DNA of 42,755 nt from Thermodesulfobacteriota bacterium (GTDB taxonomy: Bacteria; Desulfobacterota; DSM-4660; Desulfatiglandales; Desulfatiglandaceae), in NCBI GenBank assembly GCA_028278625.1, contig JANQDY010000118.1, positions 1-42,755 of the forward strand, written 5' to 3'. This document shows, piece by piece, positions 16,762-23,377 of this stretch (position 1 is its first letter; each line of letters begins with the position of its first letter). The notes under the pieces were generated by a model, which ran no database searches, was not told where the DNA came from, and saw only the letters and a list, made by a program, of their open reading frames with translations. The position numbers and the translations under genes are program-made.

Positions 16762-18252
16762 ATGGCTGTTAAGACCGGCGAACAATACCTTGAGGAACTG
16801 AAGGAGACCAAACCCGACGTTTATATGAATGGCGAGCGCGTCGAGGACATTTGGAACGATCCCCGTTTCGAGTCAACCAAGAAGATCCTGGCGATCAATC
16901 ACGATTTTGCCTTTGAAGATGCCCACAAAGAGACTGCTATCGTCCAGTCTCCCCAGGTGGGCGAACCGGTCCGGCGCATCACCAATCACATCCAGGCCAC
17001 CATGGAAGACTCCCTGCTCAAGCTGGATCTGACCCGGGACATCGCCAACCGCCGCATCTGTGCCTGGTGCGGGACCAATGTGATGTCGCTGGTCTGGGCC
17101 GCCACCTGGGAGACCGATCAGAAGTATGGCACCGAATACCACCAGCGGCTCAAGCGGTTTCACGAACTGTCCCAGAAAAACGACTGGGACTCTTCCTTGG
17201 CCAAGATGGACGCCAAGGGGGACCGCAATATCCGTCCCTCGAAACAGAAGAACTATCCGGGCCTGAAGGTGGTGAAAAAAGACGCCAAGGGGATCACCGT
17301 CAGCGGCTGCAAGGTGCACACCTCCTATGGTCCCTGCACGCCGGTAATGACGGTCATGCCCTGCCGTGCCATGAACGAGGAAGACAAGGATTTTGCCGTG
17401 GCATTCTGGACCCGTACCGATGCGCCGGGTATCACCTTGATTGCGAAGCCGTCGCCCAACGCTGAGCAAATCGATATGCCCATGCAGTGCCCCATGAGCG
17501 CCGCCTTCGGCATCGTGGAAGGAACCACCTTTTTCGAAGACGTGTTCGTTCCCTGGGACCAGGTCTTTTTGTGCGGTGAGTACGATATGGCGGCTTTGTA
17601 TCCCTTTTACTTCGGCACCATCCAGAGACAGAGCAAGTGCAGTTGCCTGGCGGGTCACAGCGACCTGGTGGCCGGCATCGCCGCCCTGGTGGCCGATGTC
17701 AACGGCGTGCTGGACAAAACACACATCCAGGACAAGCTGACCCATTGCATGCAGATGGCGGAGGTCGCCCAGGGTTGTGCTTTCGGTGCCGGAGCCGCGG
17801 GCAAGATGCACCCCAGCGGGGTCTTCATGCCCGATCCCCTCAAAGTCAACGCCGGGCTCAACTATATTAAGGAACTGACCGGAGAGCACATCCAGATGCT
17901 CCACGACATCGGCGGGGGCATCATCGTCACCATGCCCACGGAAATGGACTACAAGAATCCCAAGCTGAAAAAGCTGCTGGATTTCACCCTGGCGGGAAAT
18001 GAAAAGTACACCACCGAGGAGAGAATGCGGGCGCTCTATCTATGCCGTGAACTGGCCGCCACGGAATTTACCGGCTACTACATGGGCTGGGGCGTCAACG
18101 CTTCAGGTTCCCCCCACACCGGCCATATTTTGGTCCGCTCCCTCTACGACCTGGATTACCGCATCGGCATCGCCAAGGAATGGGCCGGCATAGGGGAGTC
18201 CCGGGAATGGCCGGGCCACTGCTCTACCAATAAAGCGTGGGCAGGCAACTAA
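16762..18252 (+). CDS. 4-hydroxybutyryl-CoA dehydratase / HpaB-superfamily flavoprotein with divergent Fe-S ligands
   Basis: The 496-residue protein starts at ATG 16762 behind AAGGAG (the frame is open further upstream only from a TTG). It follows the clostridial 4-hydroxybutyryl-CoA dehydratase (AbfD) fold along its length: VYMNGERVEDIW, DQKYGTEYH, KGDRNIRPS, FEDVFVPWDQVFLCGEYD, TMPTEMDY and TTEERMR are all recognisable. That enzyme uses an FAD and a [4Fe-4S] cluster held by C99, C103, H292 and C299. Here the first pair is C100-A-W-C103 (CX2C, not CX3C) and the His position is Q288 (IQRQSKCSC), with C293 and C295 present and H299 nearby. The catalytic Glu segment TESMHGAGSP reads GWGVNASGSP. 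It is thus probably a family member with a different reaction or cluster. It stands alone, between regulator and lipid kinase genes. Confidence 0.85.
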   Translation: MAVKTGEQYLEELKETKPDVYMNGERVEDIWNDPRFESTKKILAINHDFAFEDAHKETAIVQSPQVGEPVRRITNHIQATMEDSLLKLDLTRDIANRRICAWCGTNVMSLVWAATWETDQKYGTEYHQRLKRFHELSQKNDWDSSLAKMDAKGDRNIRPSKQKNYPGLKVVKKDAKGITVSGCKVHTSYGPCTPVMTVMPCRAMNEEDKDFAVAFWTRTDAPGITLIAKPSPNAEQIDMPMQCPMSAAFGIVEGTTFFEDVFVPWDQVFLCGEYDMAALYPFYFGTIQRQSKCSCLAGHSDLVAGIAALVADVNGVLDKTHIQDKLTHCMQMAEVAQGCAFGAGAAGKMHPSGVFMPDPLKVNAGLNYIKELTGEHIQMLHDIGGGIIVTMPTEMDYKNPKLKKLLDFTLAGNEKYTTEERMRALYLCRELAATEFTGYYMGWGVNASGSPHTGHILVRSLYDLDYRIGIAKEWAGIGESREWPGHCSTNKAWAGN

Positions 18253-18300
18253 ATGTGAATAAGGGAATCCGGACCAGAAGTTGATCTATTGGAAGGACCG

Positions 18301-19179
18301 TCAATACTTCAATCGCATGGCCTCGGGAAGTACGGTAAAGGAAAACCGGTCGCTGATCCATCCGGATTCCCCGTCCACCTGCAATGCCAGGGGTGAATCA
18401 AGGCGTACCGTCAAGTGCTTCCCGCTTCGGTATTCGCCCACCCGGTTTCCCACGGTGAATCCGGTAATCAGGCCGGTGAGCAGACCCGGCCACCCCGAGC
18501 CAATGGCCACGGAGTGCAAACGGCCATCACTCCACCGGGCTCTGGGTACGACCTTGAGCCCCATGCCGAAAAAGGGCTGTTTTACCACAATAAGGCTGTA
18601 GAGTTTTTCTTCTCTCCATTCGCTGCCGTCCATGGAGATGCTGCCGCCGACCGGGTGATACTCATGGAAAAAAGCCTTCAGGCCTGCCCTTACGTGTGCC
18701 CCAAGGCCTTGATAACCCATCCGCCGGTACTGCTCATATAATCGGATGGCCGTGCCGTCGATGCCCAATGACACCATGAACGCTTTTCTTTTTTCATCGC
18801 AACTGACAAGATCACATTGATGAATCCCGCCCCCAAGTATCCGGTGCGCGATTTCCGTTATCCCTCCCCGGTAATTGAGGGCATGGGTGAGGGCGTTGCC
18901 CGTACCAAAGGGCATGAAAGCCAGTATGGTGTTAGACAGGTCTACGGCATTAGCGACCTGGGAGAATGTACCGTCCCCCCCGGCCACAATCAGCACATCG
19001 CAACGCCCGGCCTGCTCCCTGGCGCACTGAACCAGTTCTTGGGCGCTTCCGGTGTCCAGCCCGAAGATTTCAGCTTGCAGAATGGCGGCGGCCCTGCGCA
19101 GCTCGGATTGGCGGTTTTTGAGGGGTATGCTGCCGGAAGCAGGATTGGCGACGATACAGTACCGTTTCGCGTTTCTCAT
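18301..19179 (-). CDS. Diacylglycerol kinase-family lipid kinase (YegS/DgkB type)
   Basis: The protein has 292 residues. The N-terminal ATP-binding catalytic domain has the conserved IVANPASGS start and the nucleotide-binding GGDGT loop at 67-71, followed by LAFMPFGTGNALTHAL, the equivalent of the PxGTxNxxA motif. The C-terminal beta-sandwich half includes VSLGIDGTAIRLYEQYRR and DGRLHSVAIG. Family members phosphorylate diacylglycerol, sphingosine-type or other lipid alcohols at the cytoplasmic membrane face; the exact lipid cannot be read from sequence. Its 3' end faces the AbfD-like gene (48 bp gap). It is transcribed alone, with the Rrf2/cyd operon divergent beyond a 640-bp spacer. Confidence 0.9.
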   Translation of the reverse strand: MRNAKRYCIVANPASGSIPLKNRQSELRRAAAILQAEIFGLDTGSAQELVQCAREQAGRCDVLIVAGGDGTFSQVANAVDLSNTILAFMPFGTGNALTHALNYRGGITEIAHRILGGGIHQCDLVSCDEKRKAFMVSLGIDGTAIRLYEQYRRMGYQGLGAHVRAGLKAFFHEYHPVGGSISMDGSEWREEKLYSLIVVKQPFFGMGLKVVPRARWSDGRLHSVAIGSGWPGLLTGLITGFTVGNRVGEYRSGKHLTVRLDSPLALQVDGESGWISDRFSFTVLPEAMRLKY

Positions 19180-19736
19180 GGGTGTTGATCCACTTTTTTC
19201 ATTAAATCCCTACAAAAACGCCACTTTACCATTGCACCCGGATCATGGAATTGTTGGCGTATGAATAAAGTTTGGTTAGTTTTATGTTAAGATTCTTCCA
19301 TGGATCGAACAAGCTCGGTGCCCGCCGGGGCCCGGGACATCCATCATACGCCTGTGGGCCGGTCTGATATCGGAGACATCGTTATATTGCTGACAATCAT
19401 GAATATACACAAAATATTTCTGAAAAAACATGTGATTTTCTGGGCCATGGCCGCGGGAATTGCCCTTTTTGGGCTCTCCAATGCCTGCTCAGCCCATCAG
19501 GCGTCGCGGATACACCCTACAGGGTACATATGGACCCAAAAGCCAAAGTCCTCTGGGTCAATTTCAGCACATGGATTCAGCGCAGGCTGCTATAGTGCAG
19601 GGCATGACTGCCGTCCGCCGGTCGTCCCTTGCCGGGCGCGAAATAATATGCTGTCTCGGAAGATTCGGGGTTTTTAGGACAACTGAAGCTCAGGGGCGGG
19701 GAGATCAATCGCTAAATCAGGGTTCTTTTTTTTTCC
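19180..19736. other. Gene-poor spacer between the lipid kinase and the Rrf2/cyd operon
   Basis: The only candidate gene in this stretch is the weak ORF at 19399-19677. I see no terminator, RNA gene or recognisable decayed domain. Three overlapping plus-strand frames stay open for 60-100 codons around 19460-19690 without matching a family I know, so decayed coding sequence remains possible. The promoter of the minus-strand lipid kinase should lie at the left end, but no convincing -35/-10 pair stands out. Confidence 0.5.
19399..19677 (+). CDS. Doubtful small ORF with signal-peptide-like N-terminus
   Basis: The 92-codon frame begins MNIHKIFLKKHVIFWAMAAGIALFGLSNACSA, which has the charged start, hydrophobic core and small-residue end of a signal peptide. 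The rest is low in hydrophobic pattern, rich in Ser, Gly, Cys and Arg, and matches nothing I recognise. There is no ribosome site before the ATG. The frame can be extended upstream to an ATG at 19300, but that gives no better start. Competing frames are open over the same bases. It could be a small exported protein, the remains of one, or chance. Confidence 0.22.
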   Translation: MNIHKIFLKKHVIFWAMAAGIALFGLSNACSAHQASRIHPTGYIWTQKPKSSGSISAHGFSAGCYSAGHDCRPPVVPCRARNNMLSRKIRGF

Positions 19737-19765
19737 TTGACGGGCGTTTTTTTTGATGGTATATC
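19737..19765 (+). promoter_or_regulatory. Sigma-70-like promoter of the Rrf2/cyd operon
   Basis: TTGACG (19737-19742) and TATATC (19760-19765) are separated by 17 bases, matching the consensus at 5 of 6 and 4 of 6 positions. Transcription would begin around 19772, inside the large palindrome and about 50 bases before the Rrf2 start codon. The -10 box overlaps the left end of the palindrome, an ideal place for repression. Confidence 0.5.
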
Positions 19766-19803
19766 GGATAAAAAAGATCTTAATTATCTTTTTTATCCGA
19801 TAT
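19761..19803. promoter_or_regulatory. Perfect 18-bp inverted repeat, probable Rrf2 autoregulatory operator
   Basis: ATATCGGATAAAAAAGAT (19761-19778) is exactly repeated in inverse orientation at 19786-19803 around the 7-base spacer CTTAATT. It covers the -10 box and predicted transcription start and ends 18 bases before the Rrf2 ATG. Rrf2 repressors usually bind imperfect dyads of about 20-30 bp near their own promoter; this one is longer and perfect. As RNA it could also fold into a stable AU-rich hairpin in the 5' leader. No second copy was noticed in the window. Confidence 0.65.
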
Positions 19804-19821
19804 GTAGGTTTAAGGTGACGT

Positions 19822-20241
19822 ATGAGACTTACGAGAGCAGGCGAATATGCGGTCAGGTGCATGCTGTATCTTTCCAGAAAGGGGAAAGGTGTTTTGGCGA
19901 GTCGAAAAGAGATAGCGACCCACGGGGGCATTCCCGGCGGTTTCCTGGCCAAAATCGCCCAGGAACTGGCCAAGGCCGGCATGATAGAGATTACCCAAGG
20001 GGCGAAGGGCGGATTTCGCCTGGCTGTGGATCCGGAAGAGGTGACCCTGCTTCAGGTGGTGGAAACCATGATCGGAGAGATCTATTTAAACGATTGCGTC
20101 ATAAGGCCCTCATCGTGCGAGGCGAATCCGGAATGCGCGGTGCATCGCGTCTGGATGGGGGCACGGGATCAATTACGAAGTACCCTTGGCAGCGTCACTT
20201 TTGCGCAGCTGATCAATCAGCCGGTCTGTCTTTCCGAATAG
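19822..20241 (+). CDS. Rrf2-family Fe-S transcriptional regulator
   Basis: The 139-residue protein begins MRLTRAGEYAVRCMLYL, the hallmark Rrf2 winged-helix start, with the recognition region SRKEIATHGGIPGGFLAKIAQELAKAGMI and wing TQGAKGGFRLA. Three Cys (C92, C99, C105: DCVIRPSSCEANPECAVH) sit where IscR and NsrR bind an iron-sulfur cluster; spacing is CX6CX5C against CX5CX5C in IscR. It therefore probably senses iron-sulfur status, NO, O2 or redox. The gene is first in an apparent operon with the DUF4492 protein and cytochrome bd (35 bp to the next start), so cyd expression is its likely target, acting through the palindrome at 19761-19803. Which ligand it senses cannot be decided from sequence. 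Confidence 0.93.
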   Translation: MRLTRAGEYAVRCMLYLSRKGKGVLASRKEIATHGGIPGGFLAKIAQELAKAGMIEITQGAKGGFRLAVDPEEVTLLQVVETMIGEIYLNDCVIRPSSCEANPECAVHRVWMGARDQLRSTLGSVTFAQLINQPVCLSE

Positions 20242-20276
20242 GCCATCCTTTATACGGTTGAATGGGAGGGGGAACA

Positions 20277-20510
20277 ATGAAGCCATGGCATCCGAAATCG
20301 ATCTTGAGATTCTACGTGACCGGATTCCGGTCCATGACCTTGGGTCGAACCTTATGGAAGATTATTCTTCTAAAGCTTTTTGTCATGTTTTGTGTGCTCA
20401 AACTTTTCTTTTTTCCCAACTATTTAAATACCCGTTTCAATACTGATGAGGAAAGGGCGGATCATGTGCTGGACATGATCACCCTGGAGACCGAGAACCG
20501 TAACCGTTAA
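20277..20510 (+). CDS. DUF4492 small membrane protein linked to cytochrome bd
   Basis: The 77-residue protein reads ILRFYVTGFRSMTLGRTLWKIILLKLFVMFCVLKLFFFPNYLN, the core of the DUF4492 family: a FYxxGFRxMTxGRTLW segment followed by one hydrophobic helix ending in FFFPNYLN. In other bacteria, notably Epsilonproteobacteria and Bacteroidetes, DUF4492 genes sit next to cydAB, as here (22 bp before cydA). I start at ATG 20277, behind a GGGAGGGGG ribosome site that itself overlaps an alternative ATG at 20262. Its function is unknown; an accessory, assembly or regulatory part of the oxidase is inferred from conserved neighbourhood. Confidence 0.85.
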   Translation: MKPWHPKSILRFYVTGFRSMTLGRTLWKIILLKLFVMFCVLKLFFFPNYLNTRFNTDEERADHVLDMITLETENRNR

Positions 20511-20532
20511 TTCATAAAGGAGGAGAGCAGAA

Positions 20533-22068
20533 ATGGTTGAACAGATGGATCTGAGCATGGTCAACTGGGCACGGGCCCAGTTTGCAATGACCGCCATGTA
20601 CCACTGGGTCTTCGTGCCCCTCACGCTGGGGCTTTCCTTTCTCATTGCCTTTTTTGAGAGTTTCTATGTGAAAACCGGAAATGAGGAATGGAAAAGAATC
20701 GCCAAATTCTGGATGACGCTGTTCGGTATAAATTTCGCCATCGGCGTGGCCACGGGGATCATCCTGGAATTTGAATTCGGCACCAACTGGTCCAACTATT
20801 CCTGGATGGTGGGGGATATTTTCGGTGCCCCCCTGGCCGTGGAAGGGATCGTGGCTTTTTTTCTGGAAGCCACCTTTTTCGCGGTGATGTTTTTCGGCTG
20901 GGACCGGGTATCCAGAAAATTCCATCTCTTTTCCACCTGGATGGTGGCCGTCGGCAGCAACCTTTCCGCCTTGTGGATTCTGGTGGCCAACGGCTGGATG
21001 CAGTTTCCTACCGGTATGGCCTTTAACCCGGACACCGCACGGTTTGAGATGCAGGATTTCTGGGCCGTCCTCTTTTCCCCGGTGGCCATCAGCAAGTTCA
21101 CCCACACCACCAGTTCGGCGTTCCTGCTTTCATCCCTTTTTGTTCTGACGGTCTCCTCATGGTTTTTGCTCAAAAAACGACATGTGCAGATGGCCCGGAA
21201 GAGCATTTTGGTGGCGTCGGTCTTTGGATTGCTCTCCTCAGGTTATGTTGCCTTTACCGGTGATGAGGCCGCCTATAACGATGCCCACCGCCAACCCATG
21301 AAACTGGCGGCATTCGAGGGGCTCTGGGAGGGACAAAAGGGGGCCGGACTTGTGGCTGTCGGGATCCTCAACCCGAAAAAGACCGTCAATGATGACGAAC
21401 CCCCGTTCCTTCTGGAAGTGCGAATTCCGGGATTGCTGTCGATCATGGCCAACCGGGAGCCCGGAAGCTTTGTTCCGGGCATCAAGGATCTGGTTTACGG
21501 CAACAGCGAGCAACACATCATGGGGGTAAAAGACAAGATGGTCAAGGGCCGGGACGCGCTGGAGCAGCTTGCCCTTTACAAGAAGGCTAAGAAAGAGGGG
21601 TCTCCCGATGCCGCGGAAAAGGCCCTGGCCCGTTTTGATGAGAACAAAGATTATCTGGGCTACGGTCATCTGAAAACCCCTGAAGAGGCGGTCCCGCCCG
21701 TGGCCATGGTGTTTTATGCCTTTCACATCATGGTGATGCTGGGGGGACTCTTTCCGGTGATCTTTCTCCTCTTTTTGGTGTTTGCCCTGAAAAATACCCT
21801 GATTCACCAGAAATGGCTGTTGTTTGTGGGGCTGGTTTCCGTGTTTCTGGGGTTTGTGGCGGGTCAGGCGGGCTGGATTGTGGCCGAAGTGGGAAGACAG
21901 CCGTGGGCCATCCAAGGGTTGCTTCCCGTATCGGTGGCCCGGTCTAATCTGACGACTGGGACCGTGCAAACCACTTTTTTCATGTTTCTGGTCATCTTCA
22001 CCGTTTTGCTGATCGCTGAAATCAGAATCATGTTGAAACAGATTCAGTTGGGACCGGAGGGCAAATAA
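20533..22068 (+). CDS. cydA: Cytochrome bd quinol oxidase subunit I
   Basis: The 511-residue protein is the heme-bearing subunit that oxidises quinol and reduces O2 to water without proton pumping. It starts behind AAAGGAGGAGAG. Heme ligands are visible: the His in AMYHWVFVPLTLGLSFLIAFFE (b595), the His in FTHTTSSAFLLSSLF (b558 axial) and the Met in FYAFHIMVMLGG. GWIVAEVGRQPWAIQGLLP is the conserved helix near the quinol side. The periplasmic Q-loop region around residues 250-390 contains an Ala/Lys/Asp-rich insert (residues roughly 330-380). In an anaerobe this high-affinity oxidase mainly removes oxygen. It is followed by cydB with 1 base between stop and start. Confidence 0.96.
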   Translation: MVEQMDLSMVNWARAQFAMTAMYHWVFVPLTLGLSFLIAFFESFYVKTGNEEWKRIAKFWMTLFGINFAIGVATGIILEFEFGTNWSNYSWMVGDIFGAPLAVEGIVAFFLEATFFAVMFFGWDRVSRKFHLFSTWMVAVGSNLSALWILVANGWMQFPTGMAFNPDTARFEMQDFWAVLFSPVAISKFTHTTSSAFLLSSLFVLTVSSWFLLKKRHVQMARKSILVASVFGLLSSGYVAFTGDEAAYNDAHRQPMKLAAFEGLWEGQKGAGLVAVGILNPKKTVNDDEPPFLLEVRIPGLLSIMANREPGSFVPGIKDLVYGNSEQHIMGVKDKMVKGRDALEQLALYKKAKKEGSPDAAEKALARFDENKDYLGYGHLKTPEEAVPPVAMVFYAFHIMVMLGGLFPVIFLLFLVFALKNTLIHQKWLLFVGLVSVFLGFVAGQAGWIVAEVGRQPWAIQGLLPVSVARSNLTTGTVQTTFFMFLVIFTVLLIAEIRIMLKQIQLGPEGK

Positions 22069-22069
22069 A

Positions 22070-23215
22070 ATGTTCGGAAATCTTGATACGACGGTATTGC
22101 AGCAGCTTTGGTGGATTATCGATTCCCTGGTGGGGTCCATTTTTCTTTTCCTGATCTTTGTTCAGGGGGGCCAGACCATGATCGGCCAGTTGGGAAAAAC
22201 CCCGGTTGAAAAATCCCTTATTATCAATTCCCTGGGCCGTAAATGGGAACTCACCTTTACTACCCTGGTCCTTTTCGGCGGTGCAATGTTTGCCGCGTTT
22301 CCGAAATTCTATGCCACCAGTTTCGGCGGTGCCTACTGGGTGTGGATCCTGATTCTGTTCACCTTTGTGATCCAGGCGGTCAGTTACGAATTTCGAAAAA
22401 AACCGGGCAATCTGCTGGGTGAAAGGGTGTATGAGATCTTTCTTTTCATCAACGGCAGCGTCGGCATCCTTTTGATCGGCGCGGCCGTGGGCACCTTCTT
22501 TACCGGCTCAAACTTCACCCTGAACGAATATAATTTTGTGACCTGGACGAACCCCCTGCGGGGACTGGAAGCGGCCTTCAGCCTCTTCAACCTTTCCTTG
22601 GGTCTGTTCCTGGTCTTTAACGCCAGGATTTTGGGGGGGATGTACCTGGTGAACAATATTGATTTTGCGGGGCACGAGGCCCTGGAGCAGCGAATCCGAA
22701 AGTCCGTTTTGGTGAATCTGCTCTATGCGTTGCCGTTTTTGCTGTACGTACTGATCAGTCTGCTCTTCATGGACGGTTACGCGGTCGATCCCGCAAGCGG
22801 AAAAGTCTCACTGGTCAGCGGAAAGTATCTCGGCAATCTCCTGGCAATGCCGCTCTCCCTTGTTTTGTTGCTGCTGGGGCTGGTTCTGGTCATCTGGGGT
22901 GTCGTGGGCACCGCTTTTTTAGATAAAAGATCCGGCATCTGGTTCGGAGGCGTGGGAACCGTTCTGGTGGGGCTTACGGTATTTTTCATCGCGGGCTTCA
23001 ATAACACGGCCTTCTATCCTTCAAAGGCGGATCTTCAATCGAGCCTCACCATCCATAATGCTTCCAGCAGCCACTACACTCTCACGGCCATGAGCTATGT
23101 GGCGTTGCTTGTCCCTCTGGTGCTGGCATATATCGCCTATGTATGGAAGCTCATGGATGCCAAGAAGATCAGTGCCGAGGAAGTGGCGGGCGACAAGGCC
23201 CATGAAATGTATTAA
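22070..23215 (+). CDS. cydB: Cytochrome bd quinol oxidase subunit II
   Basis: The 381-residue polytopic protein starts LQQLWWIIDSLVGSIFLFLIFVQGGQTM, the typical CydB N-terminus. Features follow as expected: an LGRKWELTFTTLVLFGGAMFAAFPKFYATSFGGAYWVWI segment, further helices such as FLINGSVGILLIGAAVGTFF and LVNLLYALPFLLYVLISLLFMDGY, and a C-terminal IAYVWKLMDAKK. CydB binds no heme but stabilises the CydA heme d site. The gene starts 1 base after cydA, so translation is probably coupled. It is followed by a strong AAAGGAGG site serving the 30-residue ORF. Confidence 0.96.
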   Translation: MFGNLDTTVLQQLWWIIDSLVGSIFLFLIFVQGGQTMIGQLGKTPVEKSLIINSLGRKWELTFTTLVLFGGAMFAAFPKFYATSFGGAYWVWILILFTFVIQAVSYEFRKKPGNLLGERVYEIFLFINGSVGILLIGAAVGTFFTGSNFTLNEYNFVTWTNPLRGLEAAFSLFNLSLGLFLVFNARILGGMYLVNNIDFAGHEALEQRIRKSVLVNLLYALPFLLYVLISLLFMDGYAVDPASGKVSLVSGKYLGNLLAMPLSLVLLLLGLVLVIWGVVGTAFLDKRSGIWFGGVGTVLVGLTVFFIAGFNNTAFYPSKADLQSSLTIHNASSSHYTLTAMSYVALLVPLVLAYIAYVWKLMDAKKISAEEVAGDKAHEMY

Positions 23216-23229
23216 AGGAGGTTTAACAA

Positions 23230-23322
23230 ATGATAGCGGTGATGATTGTTAGTTGGGTTGTTCTGGTCATCGTCTCCTATAAGGGAGCGCAGGTTATTTT
23301 GAAAAAGGCCGATGAGCTTTGA
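23230..23322 (+). CDS. cydX: CydX-like 30-residue single-helix subunit of cytochrome bd
   Basis: The 30-codon ORF reads MIAVMIVSWVVLVIVSYKGAQ, then VILKKADEL: a single hydrophobic helix with a short charged tail. It begins 14 bases after the cydB stop with AAAGGAGG 8-9 bases upstream, one of the best ribosome sites in the window. Proteins of this kind at the end of cydAB (CydX in Escherichia, about 37 residues) are required for stable heme insertion in the oxidase. The sequence itself is too short for confident homology, so the name rests on position, size and topology. The operon then meets the convergent histidine kinase gene. Confidence 0.65.
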   Translation: MIAVMIVSWVVLVIVSYKGAQVILKKADEL

Positions 23323-23341
23323 CGCTCTCGGCGTGAGGGGA

Positions 23342-23377
23342 AGCGGGAGAAGGCGTGTTTATGCGCCTTCCCCCGCT
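23342..23377. terminator. Hairpin between convergent cyd operon and histidine kinase
   Basis: AGCGGGAGAAGGCG (23342-23355) can pair with CGCCTTCCCCCGCT (23364-23377) with one mismatch around an 8-base loop. It lies 20 bases after the CydX-like stop and overlaps the 3' end of the minus-strand kinase gene. Neither side is followed by a clear T-tract, so it may slow or end transcription only partly, or protect the 3' ends. Confidence 0.45.

Noticed and set aside
16873..17904. 343-codon minus-strand open frame opposite the AbfD-like gene
   Set aside because: The sense frame matches a known family along its whole length; the antisense frame is His/Gly-rich and has no recognisable motif.
21238..22140. 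300-codon minus-strand open frame opposite cydA
   Set aside because: It mirrors cydA, is full of His, Gln and Arg from reverse-read hydrophobic codons, and has no family features.
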